64,000 nt of DNA from Sideroxydans sp. (lineage in GTDB: Bacteria; Pseudomonadota; Gammaproteobacteria; Burkholderiales; Gallionellaceae): the NCBI GenBank assembly GCA_027310725.1, contig DAIDAG010000057.1, positions 1 to 64,000 on the forward strand. Direction: 5' to 3'. Positions 34,320 through 44,570 of this stretch are shown here, piece after piece. Made by a program: the position numbers and the translations under genes. The notes beneath the pieces are model-generated. The model worked only from the letters and a program-made list of their open reading frames with translations, was not told the DNA's origin and made no database searches. The stretch's first letter is position 1. Every line of letters starts with the position of its first letter.

Positions 34320-35173
34320 GTGCATGAATTGATCGCCAGTGTGCGGGAAGGCATCACTTCGCTGAATCACTCATCCGGTAACGTTTCTGTCACGGCACAT
34401 ATAAGTTCCAAAGTGAGTGAGATGCAATCTGAAGCAGCCTCCGGGACGGCATCAGCGATGGAAGAATTATCAGTATCAATTGATCAGGCGAGTGAACACG
34501 CCAGCAGTGCACACCGTGTAAGCCAGATTTCAAGCGAAAAAGCTGTTGAAGGTTGTCGCTTCATTCATAGTGCGGCAACCGAGATGAAGAACACCGCCAC
34601 ATCCGTCAATCACGTAGCGGAGAAAATCCATGAGTTGGACGAGTACTCCACGCAAATATCGGGCATTGCAAATACCATCCATGAAATTGCCGATCAGACC
34701 AATTTACTTGCGCTGCACGCAGCTATCGAAGCGGCACGCGCTGGCGAACAGGGACGCGGTTTGGCAGTGGTGGCGAATGAAGTACGCAAGCTGGCCAAAC
34801 GAACTGCAAATTCCGCAAAAGAGATCAGCGGCATGATAGGCAAGATACAAGAAGGAACAAAATACGCCGTAAAGGAAATGGAAGTCAGTGTGGCGATGGT
34901 CAACGATGGTGTTGAGCTTGCGCGCAAAGCTGGCAATTCCGTAAGTAGTATCCGGGAGGCAGCAGAAAATGCCGCGCGAGATGTGGATGCCATCACGCAT
35001 GCGATTCAGGAGCAATCATTGGCGGCACGCGACATTGCCCAGCGCATCGAGAGAATCGCCAAGGTACGGAGGAAAACACCTTGGCATCCACGCAAACAGC
35101 CGAATCCGCAAAGCAGACGGCAGAGCTCAGCAAGCAACTGGATGAATTGGTGGCGCGCTTTAAAATAGCTTGA
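34320..35173 (+). pseudogene. Methyl-accepting chemotaxis protein, truncated and frameshifted
   Basis: About 280 residues of an MCP signalling domain, with the conserved hairpin region ([35 protein letters not shown] split over two helices). The N-terminal ligand-binding, membrane and HAMP parts are missing, so only a GTG at 34320 can start it. Near 35062 a one-base shift changes frame: the correct ending ([17 protein letters not shown]) is read in another frame to a stop at 35171-35173. The two lesions make it a likely non-functional remnant. Confidence 0.8.
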
Positions 35174-35359
35174 ACAGTTGCGCATGGCTGAGGGATGGAC
35201 AACCACAGAATTGCGGCTATCGTTAAAATTTCTGAACGCCCGGAAGGGTCGACCGTAGATCTTCACTAGGAGAATAGCTGTTAGCCGATATATTGCGGTA
35301 ACGTTAGCATTTCACTTTGACAAACTGCCATCGCCCACCAAGACAGTCAATTCACTTAT

Positions 35360-37600
35360 TCATCGCTTACAAAGCGTAACGAATTCCTCGGCCGGTAGTG
35401 GGTGACTAATCAAATAACCCTGAATCTGATCACACCCTAGGTTTTTAAGTAGAGATAATTGTGCGTCGGTTTCCACACCTTCCGCGATGATGGTCAGTTG
35501 CAGAGTATGACCTAACTGGATAATGGCTTTAACAATGGCAGCGTCCTCAGGATCTTCCACCATATCTCGCACGAATGACTTGTCGATCTTGAGCTTGTTC
35601 ACTGCCAGTCGTTTCAGGTAGGACAAACTGGAGTAGCCTGTCCCAAAATCGTCGATAGAGAGTTTGAGCCCAATTTCTTTCAGGTCATGGAGCGTCTTTA
35701 TGACCACATCCATATCGTGCAACAGGATGGACTCGGTTAGTTCCAGTTCCAGCTGACCTGCAGGCAGTCCTGATTTTTCCAGTGCATTGGTTACCGTTTC
35801 GACGATATTGCCGCGCTTGAATTGCAGCGCAGAAAGGTTAACCGCTATGACCATGGGAGGCATCGAACAAGTTCTTTGCCAATCCTGAGTTTGCCTGCAC
35901 GCTTCATTGAGTACCCATTCGCCAATCGGGATGATGAGACCACTCCGTTCGGCCAATGGAATGAATTGATCCGGCAGGACAAACCCCATTTCCGGATGCT
36001 GCCAGCGTATCAAGGCTTCAGCGCCGATGATGCGCCCGCTGACACTATCAGTCAGTGGCTGGTAATAGAGTCGAAATTCCTGATTGCTTATCGCATTGTG
36101 CAACTGCCCCTGTAGCTGCATGTGACTCAATGCATCAACATTCATTTGCTCGGAGAAAAAACAATAGGTGTTTCGTCCGGCATCTTTAGCTTGGTATAGC
36201 GCGGTATCGGCTTGCTTAATCAGCGTATCGAACTCCTTGCTATCGCTGGGGAAGAGGCTGATCCCGATACTAAAGGAGGCGTTCAGTATATGACCATTGA
36301 TATCAAATGGCTCGACGAAAGTCTCAATGATGTTTTGTGTGATCGCCTCGACGGTACCTGGCTCATGCACATTGGTCAGCAGAATAACGAACTCATCCCC
36401 ACCTTGGCGACTGATTGTGTCAGTTTCTCGGATACAACTCCGAAGCCTTTCGACTACATGAAGCAGCAATTGGTCTCCCACCCCATGGCCTAGGCTATCA
36501 TTGACCTGCTTGAAGTTGTCGAGATCGAGGAAGAGCACTGCTACTTCTGTATGCTTCCGGTGTGAGAAGGCAACTGCCTGGTCGAAGCGGTCGCGCAGCA
36601 ACAGGCGATTGGGCAGACCTGTCAACGGATCGTGGTGCGCTAAGAATTCAATTTCTTTCCGTGCGGCCTCATGTTCAATGCGCATACGCAATGTTTCGAT
36701 GCCATATGCAAGGTCGACGGCAAGCTCTTCCAGCAAGGCCACTTCTTCAGGGATAAATGCGTTAGGTTCTGATGAGTAAATGGTAATCGCGCCCAACATG
36801 CGATTGCTTACAACAAGGGGAAGTGCAATGCTTGAATGGTAACCTCGTTTGATTGCAGCTTCTCGCCATGGAGCCATTTTCGGATTGGTCTGGTATTCCT
36901 GATTGATTACCGTTTTCCTGGTTCTGATCGCAGTACCGGTGGGCCCACGTCCCAATTCCGTGTCAGCCCATTTAACGTCGATGCTGTCCAGATAGACTTC
37001 CTCATAACCGGATTGCGCGACCGGGCGTACGGACTTGGTAGTGTCACTTTCTGCGAAACCCACCCATGCCATCAGGTAGTCGCCTATTTCTACTGCCATT
37101 TGGCAAATCCTCGTCAGCAGTTCTTCCTCATTTTCGGCGTGAACCAACACCATATTGCATTTGCTCAGGAGTTTGAGAGCGCGAGTAAGCCGCTGCTGTT
37201 CAAGTGCTGCTAACTTGTACTGAGTGATATCTTCGTAACTACCCAGAATTCCGATCACCTTGTGAGATGCATTTCTTAAGGGAACCTTGGAAGTGCGTAG
37301 CCAGATTGTTTTTCCATCAGGAGTGGTCTGAGATTCTTCATAACCCAGCCATGGGTTCCCAGACTCCATCACCAGCTTGTCATCATTACGATAGAGTTCG
37401 GCCTGGTCCTTCCATCCCATATCGAAATCGGTTTTGCCGATTAGTTCGTCGGGATGATTCAAGCCGGCATCTTTCGCGAACAGGGTGTTGCAACCCAAAT
37501 AACGCGAATCGAGGTCTTTCCAAAAAACGCGTATTGGAATGCCTTCAACAATATCCTGAAGCAGCGTTTTATATGAGCTGGTTGGATGCGTTTTATTCAT
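35360..37600 (-). CDS. PAS-GAF-GGDEF-EAL c-di-GMP protein
   Basis: A 746-residue soluble protein. PAS with PAC (about 1-130, with WKDLDSRYLGCN), GAF (about 150-310), GGDEF (about 325-485, active-site GGDEF intact) and EAL (about 500-745, with EALIRW, NLSALQF, ESILLHD, DDFGTGYSS and EGVET all present). Both catalytic sites look competent, so it could make or break c-di-GMP, with PAS/GAF input. No membrane segment. It is transcribed alone on the minus strand after the broken MCP. Confidence 0.93.
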   Translation of the reverse strand: MNKTHPTSSYKTLLQDIVEGIPIRVFWKDLDSRYLGCNTLFAKDAGLNHPDELIGKTDFDMGWKDQAELYRNDDKLVMESGNPWLGYEESQTTPDGKTIWLRTSKVPLRNASHKVIGILGSYEDITQYKLAALEQQRLTRALKLLSKCNMVLVHAENEEELLTRICQMAVEIGDYLMAWVGFAESDTTKSVRPVAQSGYEEVYLDSIDVKWADTELGRGPTGTAIRTRKTVINQEYQTNPKMAPWREAAIKRGYHSSIALPLVVSNRMLGAITIYSSEPNAFIPEEVALLEELAVDLAYGIETLRMRIEHEAARKEIEFLAHHDPLTGLPNRLLLRDRFDQAVAFSHRKHTEVAVLFLDLDNFKQVNDSLGHGVGDQLLLHVVERLRSCIRETDTISRQGGDEFVILLTNVHEPGTVEAITQNIIETFVEPFDINGHILNASFSIGISLFPSDSKEFDTLIKQADTALYQAKDAGRNTYCFFSEQMNVDALSHMQLQGQLHNAISNQEFRLYYQPLTDSVSGRIIGAEALIRWQHPEMGFVLPDQFIPLAERSGLIIPIGEWVLNEACRQTQDWQRTCSMPPMVIAVNLSALQFKRGNIVETVTNALEKSGLPAGQLELELTESILLHDMDVVIKTLHDLKEIGLKLSIDDFGTGYSSLSYLKRLAVNKLKIDKSFVRDMVEDPEDAAIVKAIIQLGHTLQLTIIAEGVETDAQLSLLKNLGCDQIQGYLISHPLPAEEFVTLCKR

Positions 37601-37750
37601 TGAGTACTGTTCTCTTGAATTCCTTCTACCTTCTTCGTTGCCAATCTTATGTTGAGCAGTTAAATATCTGTGATACTACTTTATAAGTAACGTTCCTGAA
37701 TCCAGCATACGCCGCATCTGAACGATCATCTGTGCCTCGTACCAGAAGGC

Positions 37751-38707
37751 TTAGCATAATGCTGCCGGGCGAGCATTACGCAGCAACAGCTCTCGCGAAG
37801 CCAAGGCCTGGATAGCGGCCGTTCTAAGCTGGTGAAGATTCCAGGCTTGGCGGCGTGCGTCGGAGCGGAGTTCGGAATTTGCCCAATGCAGCAGTACTAA
37901 ATTTTTCACCTCAGTCTCATTGATAGCTTGCATCAGTGTCGACTTGTCAATGTCGTCACTGAGCAAGATAAGCGCAGTCTCTGGCAGGACATGCCGTATT
38001 TTGCCAAGTAATTTAATGCCTTCCATGTCAGGCAACGTTTGCGCTGAGATGATGAGATCGAAAGGGTTGTTTTTTGCATGAGCAAGGGCAGCTTGCGCAT
38101 TATGAAAGATATTTATGATGAATTTGAATTTGGTAGTAGGAGTTTCTTGTTTGATTTCTTGTCGAATCGTGCGGTATAAGCTTTCATGCCCATTTACATC
38201 AGCTAGTTCGCGCGACATTAATTTAAGTAAATGATCATCACTGTCTACCAGAACGATTCGGAAGGGAGAGTCGTTATGAATCGTTTGTACAGCAATATTG
38301 CTTTTGCGGCGTGCATCTGCTCGATGGTGGTTTTCTAAAATTGCATCGCGATAATCCAGCGCCTGCCGAATACTGGATAACAACTCATCTCCTTTCCATG
38401 GTTTTGCGAGAAAACGATAGATGTGAGTTTCGTTGATCATGTGGATCAGCGTGTCAATATCGGAGTTTCCACTTAACACCATTCGCGATGCACCAGGCTG
38501 CATCTGACCGAACTGTTTGAGAAACTCGATGCCGGACATGAACGGCATCTTGTAATCGGCGATGACCAGATCGAATTGTGTTTCTCGGCTATGCTCAAGC
38601 GCTGCGACAGGATTGTCGAATGTCTCAATCTCGTAGTAATCTTTCAGCTCACGCCGAAGCGCATTGAGCACGTTGTGCTCGTCGTCGACAAGTAATATTT
38701 TTTTCAC
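37751..38707 (-). CDS. Response regulator with one active and one degenerate receiver domain
   Basis: A 318-residue protein. Receiver 1 (1-125): DDE acid pocket, phospho-acceptor Asp51 in VIADYKMPFMSG, Ser/Thr switch VLSGN, and Lys in FLAKPW, all as in RpfG-like receivers. Receiver 2 (about 150-300): the acid pocket VDSDD is kept, but the acceptor position reads IISAQTLPDMEG, with Ala in place of Asp, and an insert of about 30 residues. There is no DNA-binding or enzymatic output. The start is probably the GTG at 38707 with GGGGG upstream; an ATG at 38725 is possible. Partner likely the c-di-GMP protein next to it. Confidence 0.88.
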   Translation of the reverse strand: MKKILLVDDEHNVLNALRRELKDYYEIETFDNPVAALEHSRETQFDLVIADYKMPFMSGIEFLKQFGQMQPGASRMVLSGNSDIDTLIHMINETHIYRFLAKPWKGDELLSSIRQALDYRDAILENHHRADARRKSNIAVQTIHNDSPFRIVLVDSDDHLLKLMSRELADVNGHESLYRTIRQEIKQETPTTKFKFIINIFHNAQAALAHAKNNPFDLIISAQTLPDMEGIKLLGKIRHVLPETALILLSDDIDKSTLMQAINETEVKNLVLLHWANSELRSDARRQAWNLHQLRTAAIQALASRELLLRNARPAALC

Positions 38708-39222
38708 GGTTCCCCCGCATAACAATTTCCTACAGGAAAGTGTACGTCGAACACTAGTGTGGCAATCAGCGAATTTTCATTCAGGGTGTATCCGATGAAA
38801 TAGGTTCAGCGCGCACAAGCAAGCTTATATACTTGAGCGCTAACAAAAACAATATGCCAAACTGGCTAGCATGTGTCTATACCTAGAGATTAAATAGGCT
38901 ATCACGAACGACTCACGATTGATTGGCACAAAGGACTTCAACGGCGAAGTTGCCTGCAGTGCTGATATCGGCTGTGCAAAACTGATTAAAATGTATGATG
39001 ACACGCATATTCTGGTCATACGTGACCAGCGACACCGTTAGCAATTGACCGAGTAACATATAATTGTGTGTTTCGCTTCAAACTGATCACATGCATATTT
39101 TTGATCTTGAGCACTGGAGCTTGCGGCAGGCTGGTCCTCGACAGATTGTAATGCGCGACAATTTCTCATCGACTTCGATCATGAAGACAAAATCAGGCTT
39201 TGAATATTTTGGAGACGATTAT
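38708..39222. other. Gene-free stretch of about 515 bp
   Basis: No gene can be supported. It separates the receiver gene from the prepilin-like gene. Confidence 0.5.
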
Positions 39223-39795
39223 TCAAACGCCAAGGCATATCACATAGGCCGCATCATTTGAGATATCATCGGTCGCAATACCCGTACCTCCGATTTTATT
39301 GGATGACACCATTGTGCCAGAATCGGTATTCCCGTCATCCATTATGAAATCGAGTCGCTTTACGAGCGCACCCGCAATGCTGTTTGTACAAATAATGTAA
39401 TTTCCATTTATTCCTGCAATAGGTGGATTGGAATCGTCGGGAACACCAATCATGCCGCCAAATATTCTGAGTGGAGCATAGACATTAGAACTAGATGTCG
39501 ATCTCCAGTCTCCGTGAATAATGGCATTCAAGTTATTGTTATCCTCAAGACCGGTTGAATCTGGCATGTAAGATGATGACTGACGAAAATTGCCGCGAGT
39601 TGTTGGACTTAACCTGTCTTGGGCATAATAAATGGCTGTCCGAATACTATTCAAATCACGGTCTAGACGATTTACTTTGGTGTTGATGGTAATTTCCCGG
39701 CCAATCATCACCATAAACGAAGCTAGCAGATAAATTGTCGCTGTTGCGATGGCGAGTTCGAACAAAGTGAATCCAAGTTGATTTATTCGTTGCAT
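39223..39795 (-). CDS. Prepilin-like protein with N-terminal methylation signal
   Basis: A 190-residue protein with a type IV pilin/pseudopilin leader: QLG|FTLFELA, with cleavage after Gly8 and Glu at +5, followed by a hydrophobic helix (ATATIYLLASFMVMIG). The rest is Ser/Asn/Asp-rich, like the exposed part of a minor pilin. Stop is at 39223. No pilus assembly genes are within the window, so it is an orphan minor pilin or pseudopilin. A two-cysteine pair near the C-terminus (IICTN, VICLG) may form the D-loop. Confidence 0.72.
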   Translation of the reverse strand: MQRINQLGFTLFELAIATATIYLLASFMVMIGREITINTKVNRLDRDLNSIRTAIYYAQDRLSPTTRGNFRQSSSYMPDSTGLEDNNNLNAIIHGDWRSTSSSNVYAPLRIFGGMIGVPDDSNPPIAGINGNYIICTNSIAGALVKRLDFIMDDGNTDSGTMVSSNKIGGTGIATDDISNDAAYVICLGV

Positions 39796-40338
39796 GATCT
39801 GCTCTCAATGCCAAATTGATCTTGCGCATCGAAGGCAATATTTGTGCCAGATTGACAATCGGATTAACCATTCGCTAAGTAACGTGAATAATAAGTTTCG
39901 GTTAATGGAGGCTGGGGCACGATGACGGAGTTTCAGTCATGGATTGACGGGTAATCAGAAGGAAGGACACATTTCCCTTTTGGACTGAACTTTGACTATG
40001 GGGGCTTTAAAAAAACGAATGGTATTATTCGGATGGAGAAAATGACATTTGTACAGGCGGGTACAATTGGTCAAAATGCGGCCAACATGAAGACAGTCAC
40101 GAATAGCTGATAAAGATTACTTCGCTTCTAAACTGCGCAAACATTGTGCGATCGATTCAATTACAAAGCCTTGGACTTCGACAAGGCTATGGCCAATTTA
40201 TTCAGCGGAACAATGCTGCTAGAACCCCCTTCGACATAAGGTATCTAGGCCGTTTGGCATATTTCCATAAGCCCGCATTCGGTGTACCGTGCGGTGGGCG
40301 TCTCACGGACACCTTCGAACATCAATTCTGGGGTTGCA
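39796..40338. other. Intergenic stretch before the Wsp-like operon
   Basis: 540 bp with no supported gene. It must contain the promoter of the chemosensory operon, but I see no clear sigma-70 or ECF pattern. Confidence 0.5.
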
Positions 40339-40797
40339 ATGAAGAAATCCGACTTCCTTGTTATTTTTACCTTGGACGATCAACGCTACGCATTGCCTTT
40401 GCATGCTGCGGAGCGAGTGGTGCGCATGGTGGCCATCACTCCTTTGCCGAATGCACCAGACATCATTCTTGGGGTGGTCAATTTTCAGGGGCGAGTCATC
40501 CCGGTGATCAATGTGCGGCGTCGCTTTTGCCTTCCGGAACGTGAGATTGCCCTGACTGACAAACTGGTTGTAGCGCATACGGTGAGAAGGGATGTGGCGC
40601 TGATAGTGGACTCGGTGCTGGATGTCCTCGCGGGTTCTGAACAGAATCTCATTACGACTGCAAATATCCTTCCAAAGCTTGAGTATGTGGATGGAGTGGT
40701 AAAACTGACCGATGGTTTAATTTTTATCCACGACCTTGAGAAATTTCTTTCTCTTGACGAAGAAAGTTCTCTGGATCGGGCGCTGGAAGCGTCCTGA
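40339..40797 (+). CDS. cheW: CheW-type adaptor protein (Wsp-like)
   Basis: A 152-residue CheW domain: DDQRYALPLHAAERVVRM, LGVVNFQGRVIPVINVRRRF, and the C-terminal ELDGLIFIHDLEKFL-like end. It links the chemoreceptor to the CheA kinase. ATG at 40339. Its stop overlaps the start of the CheR gene (ATGA), a sign of translational coupling. First gene of a seven-gene operon in the order CheW-CheR-CheW-MCP-CheA-CheB-response protein, which matches the Wsp set. Confidence 0.9.
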   Translation: MKKSDFLVIFTLDDQRYALPLHAAERVVRMVAITPLPNAPDIILGVVNFQGRVIPVINVRRRFCLPEREIALTDKLVVAHTVRRDVALIVDSVLDVLAGSEQNLITTANILPKLEYVDGVVKLTDGLIFIHDLEKFLSLDEESSLDRALEAS

Positions 40798-42230
40798 TGA
40801 AAAACATGCGACCAACACTTTCCTCTCCGTTGTTGTCGCGGTTGAGCGAATTTGTTGCCACGCAGACAGGCCTTGATTACCCGCAGGAGCGCTGGGATGA
40901 TCTCGAGCGTGGAATAGCGGCGGCGGCGCCGGATTTTAATTTTTCAGAAACTGAGCCATGTGCACACTGGCTGTTGTCAGCCCCACTGACACGCCAAATG
41001 AACGAGACTCTTGCCAGCCATCTGAGTGTGGGAGAAACCTATTTTTTCCGGGAAAAGCAGAGCTTAGAGATTTTTGGGGAGCAGGTTATTTCGCAATTGT
41101 TACAATCACGCCGCCAGAATGAGCGGCGTTTTCGTATCTGGAGTGCGGGCTGCAGCACGGGCGAGGAAGCCTACACCATCGCGATATTGCTCGACAGACT
41201 TATTCCCGATCTCCAAGAGTGGAATATCACCATTCTGGCGACAGACTTTAACCCTAAATTTCTTCGCAAGGCGGCGCAGGGCGTGTACGGAGAGTGGTCC
41301 TTCCGCGATGCACCAGTCTGGCTCCGCGAGGGCTATTTCACAAAATGCAGCGACGGGCGTTTCGAAATACATCCTCGCATCAGGAAGATGGTCACGTTTT
41401 CCTATCTCAATTTTGCCGAAGACGTTTATCCATCGCTATCGAACAACACCAGCGCGATGGACGTGATTTTTTGCCGCAATGTCCTGATGTATTTCACCGC
41501 GCAACGGGCAAAACAGGTTACCGGCAATTTCTACCGGGCGCTGGTTGATGGCGGGTGGTTGATCGTCAGTCCAGCGGAAGCCTCGCATAGCTTGCTTTCC
41601 CCGTTTACACCGGTCGATTTTCCAGGAGCGGTGCTGTACCGGAAGATGGAAAATGCCGAATCAAAGTTACGCATAAGCGATGATCAGGTAATGCAGTCGC
41701 CAAAAGAAACAGAGGCATCGCCCCTATCGTTGCCGGCCGTGCAGGTGAAGCCTGCGGCTACTGAAATTACTACGGCGCAGGCTGGGCAACTACTAGCCCA
41801 ACAACCGGATGAGCGCGAGGTACCATCCAGCATGGCCCGTAATTGCGCCAACCAAGGCAGGCTCAGCGAAGCACTGGAATGGTGCAAAAAGGCGATCACG
41901 GCCGACAAGATGAACCCGCTGCACCACTATCTCAGTGCCACCATTTTGCATGAACAGGGGCAGCACGAAATTGCCATCCAGTCCTTGAGGCGCGCACTTT
42001 ATCTAGATCCTGATTTCGTGCTCGCCCACTTTGCTCTGGGGAATTTGCATCAATCGCAGGGACGTTACCGGGAGGCGAAACGCCATTTCGGCAACGTACT
42101 GCTACTGTTGCGCAAGCACCCGCAGGACGAGATCCTGCCGGATGCGGAAGGGCTGACTGCCGGGCGGCTGGTCGAGATAGCCTCATCCCTGCTGGCGAGT
42201 CTGCCCCAATCTGCGACGGCAAACGCGTAA
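40797..42230 (+). CDS. cheR: CheR methyltransferase with C-terminal TPR domain (WspC-like)
   Basis: A 477-residue protein. CheR catalytic part (about 10-280): SVGETYFFRE, the SAM site RIWSAGCSTGEEAYT, ILATDFN, and VIFCRNVLMYF. A linker (290-345) and a TPR region (about 350-450, with LHHYLSATILHEQGQHEIA) follow. It methylates glutamates of the adjacent receptor. The CheR-TPR form is that of WspC. Starts at 40797, overlapping the cheW stop. Confidence 0.95.
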   Translation: MKNMRPTLSSPLLSRLSEFVATQTGLDYPQERWDDLERGIAAAAPDFNFSETEPCAHWLLSAPLTRQMNETLASHLSVGETYFFREKQSLEIFGEQVISQLLQSRRQNERRFRIWSAGCSTGEEAYTIAILLDRLIPDLQEWNITILATDFNPKFLRKAAQGVYGEWSFRDAPVWLREGYFTKCSDGRFEIHPRIRKMVTFSYLNFAEDVYPSLSNNTSAMDVIFCRNVLMYFTAQRAKQVTGNFYRALVDGGWLIVSPAEASHSLLSPFTPVDFPGAVLYRKMENAESKLRISDDQVMQSPKETEASPLSLPAVQVKPAATEITTAQAGQLLAQQPDEREVPSSMARNCANQGRLSEALEWCKKAITADKMNPLHHYLSATILHEQGQHEIAIQSLRRALYLDPDFVLAHFALGNLHQSQGRYREAKRHFGNVLLLLRKHPQDEILPDAEGLTAGRLVEIASSLLASLPQSATANA

Positions 42231-42243
42231 GAGGAATGCATTC

Positions 42244-42879
42244 ATGAGCGCACCTAAAACGATCCTGAAAAAGATGAAAAAGGAAATCGACTGGCGCGAG
42301 CTTGAGCGACGAATGGAAGCGTCGCGCGTCGCGGTAGAGCGTATCTGGGCGCCAACGGCCGAGGATACCCAGCGGATTCTGAGAGAAAGGGCAAGGGCTC
42401 TCGCACGGGAAGCAGTGCCGGCGGAGACCGCCGACGCAACCATCGAGGTCATTGAATTTCTCCTCGCCCATGAGCAGTACGCCATTGCATCAGAATACGT
42501 TCGCGGGGTTGATCCACTGGAAGATTTAACACCTTTACCTTGCACACCCCCTTTCGTGCTCGGCATAGTCAATGTGCGCGGCGAGATACTTTCTATTATC
42601 GACCTCAAAAAATTTTTTGATCTTCCGGAAAAAGGCCTGACCGATCTCAACAAGGTGATCGTGCTTGAATCGGCAAATATGGTGTTCGGTATTGTGGTCG
42701 ATGCCATCAGCGGTGTGCGCCGCATCTTACGCACCGACATTCAGTCGTCCCTGCCCACACTGACTGGTATCCGCGAGGACTATTTGCTAGGGGTGACGGC
42801 GGAGCGCGTGGTCATACTTGATGCTGAAAAGCTTTTGACCGACGGAAAACTCATCGTGCAGGAACAAGTGGTTGGATAG
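42244..42879 (+). CDS. cheW: Second CheW-type adaptor with N-terminal extension (WspD-like)
   Basis: A 211-residue protein: a charged helical N-terminus (about 1-65, [20 protein letters not shown]), then a CheW domain (about 70-205: [53 protein letters not shown]). The long N-terminal arm is as in WspD. It is 13 bp after cheR and 44 bp before the receptor gene. Confidence 0.92.
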   Translation: MSAPKTILKKMKKEIDWRELERRMEASRVAVERIWAPTAEDTQRILRERARALAREAVPAETADATIEVIEFLLAHEQYAIASEYVRGVDPLEDLTPLPCTPPFVLGIVNVRGEILSIIDLKKFFDLPEKGLTDLNKVIVLESANMVFGIVVDAISGVRRILRTDIQSSLPTLTGIREDYLLGVTAERVVILDAEKLLTDGKLIVQEQVVG

Positions 42880-42923
42880 GAAATATTCTGGTTCGAATTT
42901 GGCAGAACAACAAGGAGAACAAT

Positions 42924-44387
42924 ATGAAATGGTCTATTGGAACAAAGATTGGTGCTGGCTATGCTCTGGCGTTAATGATTCTGTTTATCCTTGGCGTACT
43001 CTCTTACCGGAACACGACCGGACTCATCGACGCCGCACAGATGAGGGCACATAGTTACCAAGTACTCGAAAATCTCGAAAGAGTACTTTCCACCCTGGAA
43101 GGAGTCGAAACTGGTCAGCGCGGCTACATTATAGTAGGAGAGGATCGGTATCTCGAGCCATACCGAACCGGGATATCAGCCGTGAATCAAGCCATCCAAA
43201 GCCTCAGGGAATTGACGGCGGATAACCCAACCCAGCAGCAGCGGCTGAACGTTCTTGAGCCACTGATTGCAACTAAACTCGCCGAGCTTAAAGAAACGAT
43301 TGATCTGCGAAGGGTCAAGGGATTTGATGCAGCGCTAAAGGTGGTACGGACAGATAACGGAAAAAAGACAATGGACGATGCCCGGAAGGTAATCGCCGAG
43401 ATGGGTAATGAAGAAAGAATGTTATTGGAACAGCGTAGCAAAGAGATGACTGCAAGTTCCAATATTACGATTTTTGTCATTGTTTACGGTATTCCGTTTG
43501 CTTTCGCCATATTGATTCTGGCCGGCTTCTGGATCACTCGTACCCTCACACGCCAACTCCGGGCAAGTATTGATCAAATTTCCACATCCTCTGCCGAGAT
43601 TCTGGCCACCACGACGCAAGTCGCTTCCGGTGCAGCCGAGACAGCAGCCGCAGTAAGCGAGACCACGGCGACGGTGGAGGAAGTCAAACAGACGGCGCAG
43701 TTGTCGAGCCAGAAGGCACGTTCGGTTTCCGACAGCGCGCAGAAAGCCTCGCAGGTTTCCCAGAGCGGGCGCAAATCGGTGGAGGAAGCGATGCAGGGCA
43801 TGCAGCGCATTCAGGAACAAATGGAAACCATCGCCGAGAGCATCGTGCGGCTCTCCGAGCAGAGCCAGTCTATCGGCGAAATCATCGCCACAGTCAACGA
43901 TCTGGCCGAGCAATCGAACTTGCTCGCGGTGAATGCTGCGATCGAGGCAAACAAGGCGGGCGAACAGGGCAAAGGTTTCGCGGTCGTGGCGCAGGAAGTC
44001 AAGAGTCTGGCGGAACAGTCCAAGCAAGCGACTTCTCAGGTGCGCACGATACTCGGCGATATCCAGCGGGCGACCAGTGCTGCAGTGCTTGCCACCGAGC
44101 AGGGCAACAAGGCAGTGCAAGCAGGAGTAAAGCAAACTACGGAAACCGGCGAATCGATCCGCCTGCTGGCTGACAGCATTGTGGAAGCGGCGCAGGCGGC
44201 AACCCAGATCGCGGCATCGAGCCAGCAGCAGATGGTGGGTATGGATCAGGTGGCGCTGGCGATGGAGAGTATCAAACAGGCTAGCGTACAGAACGTTTCA
44301 GGAACCAAGCAGGCCGAGGTTGCTGCACAGAGCCTGCATGAACTGGGACAGAAGCTGAGCGACATGATCGGAGGCAGGTCCGCATGA
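42924..44387 (+). CDS. Methyl-accepting chemotaxis protein with CHASE3-type sensor (WspA-like)
   Basis: A 487-residue receptor: membrane helix 1 (about 8-28), periplasmic four-helix CHASE3-like domain (about 40-180, [18 protein letters not shown]), helix 2 (about 187-207), a HAMP-like region, and the MCP signalling domain with [29 protein letters not shown] split across its two helices. The SD AAGGAG precedes the ATG. In Wsp systems this receptor responds to surface contact. The sequence alone does not show its stimulus. Confidence 0.93.
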   Translation: MKWSIGTKIGAGYALALMILFILGVLSYRNTTGLIDAAQMRAHSYQVLENLERVLSTLEGVETGQRGYIIVGEDRYLEPYRTGISAVNQAIQSLRELTADNPTQQQRLNVLEPLIATKLAELKETIDLRRVKGFDAALKVVRTDNGKKTMDDARKVIAEMGNEERMLLEQRSKEMTASSNITIFVIVYGIPFAFAILILAGFWITRTLTRQLRASIDQISTSSAEILATTTQVASGAAETAAAVSETTATVEEVKQTAQLSSQKARSVSDSAQKASQVSQSGRKSVEEAMQGMQRIQEQMETIAESIVRLSEQSQSIGEIIATVNDLAEQSNLLAVNAAIEANKAGEQGKGFAVVAQEVKSLAEQSKQATSQVRTILGDIQRATSAAVLATEQGNKAVQAGVKQTTETGESIRLLADSIVEAAQAATQIAASSQQQMVGMDQVALAMESIKQASVQNVSGTKQAEVAAQSLHELGQKLSDMIGGRSA

Positions 44388-44570
44388 CTTCGCTCTCCAC
44401 AAATTGTGGACAGGCCCTCTGTCCTTTGATACTTCAAGTGGCGCGAAACAGGCTTGTAGTTTGTATAAAGAGCAAAGGCCGAAATTCGAAGATCCGTTGG
44501 GATGCTTTCCAAGATTCTGCTATGCGCCTTTCTGACTACTTGTTTGGTTCCTGTCGGCTCGGATTGGACC

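Noticed and set aside
44502-44570. Signal peptide on the CheA protein
   Set aside because: The 23-residue extension upstream of ATG 44571 would export a cytoplasmic kinase; the HPt domain begins directly after 44571.
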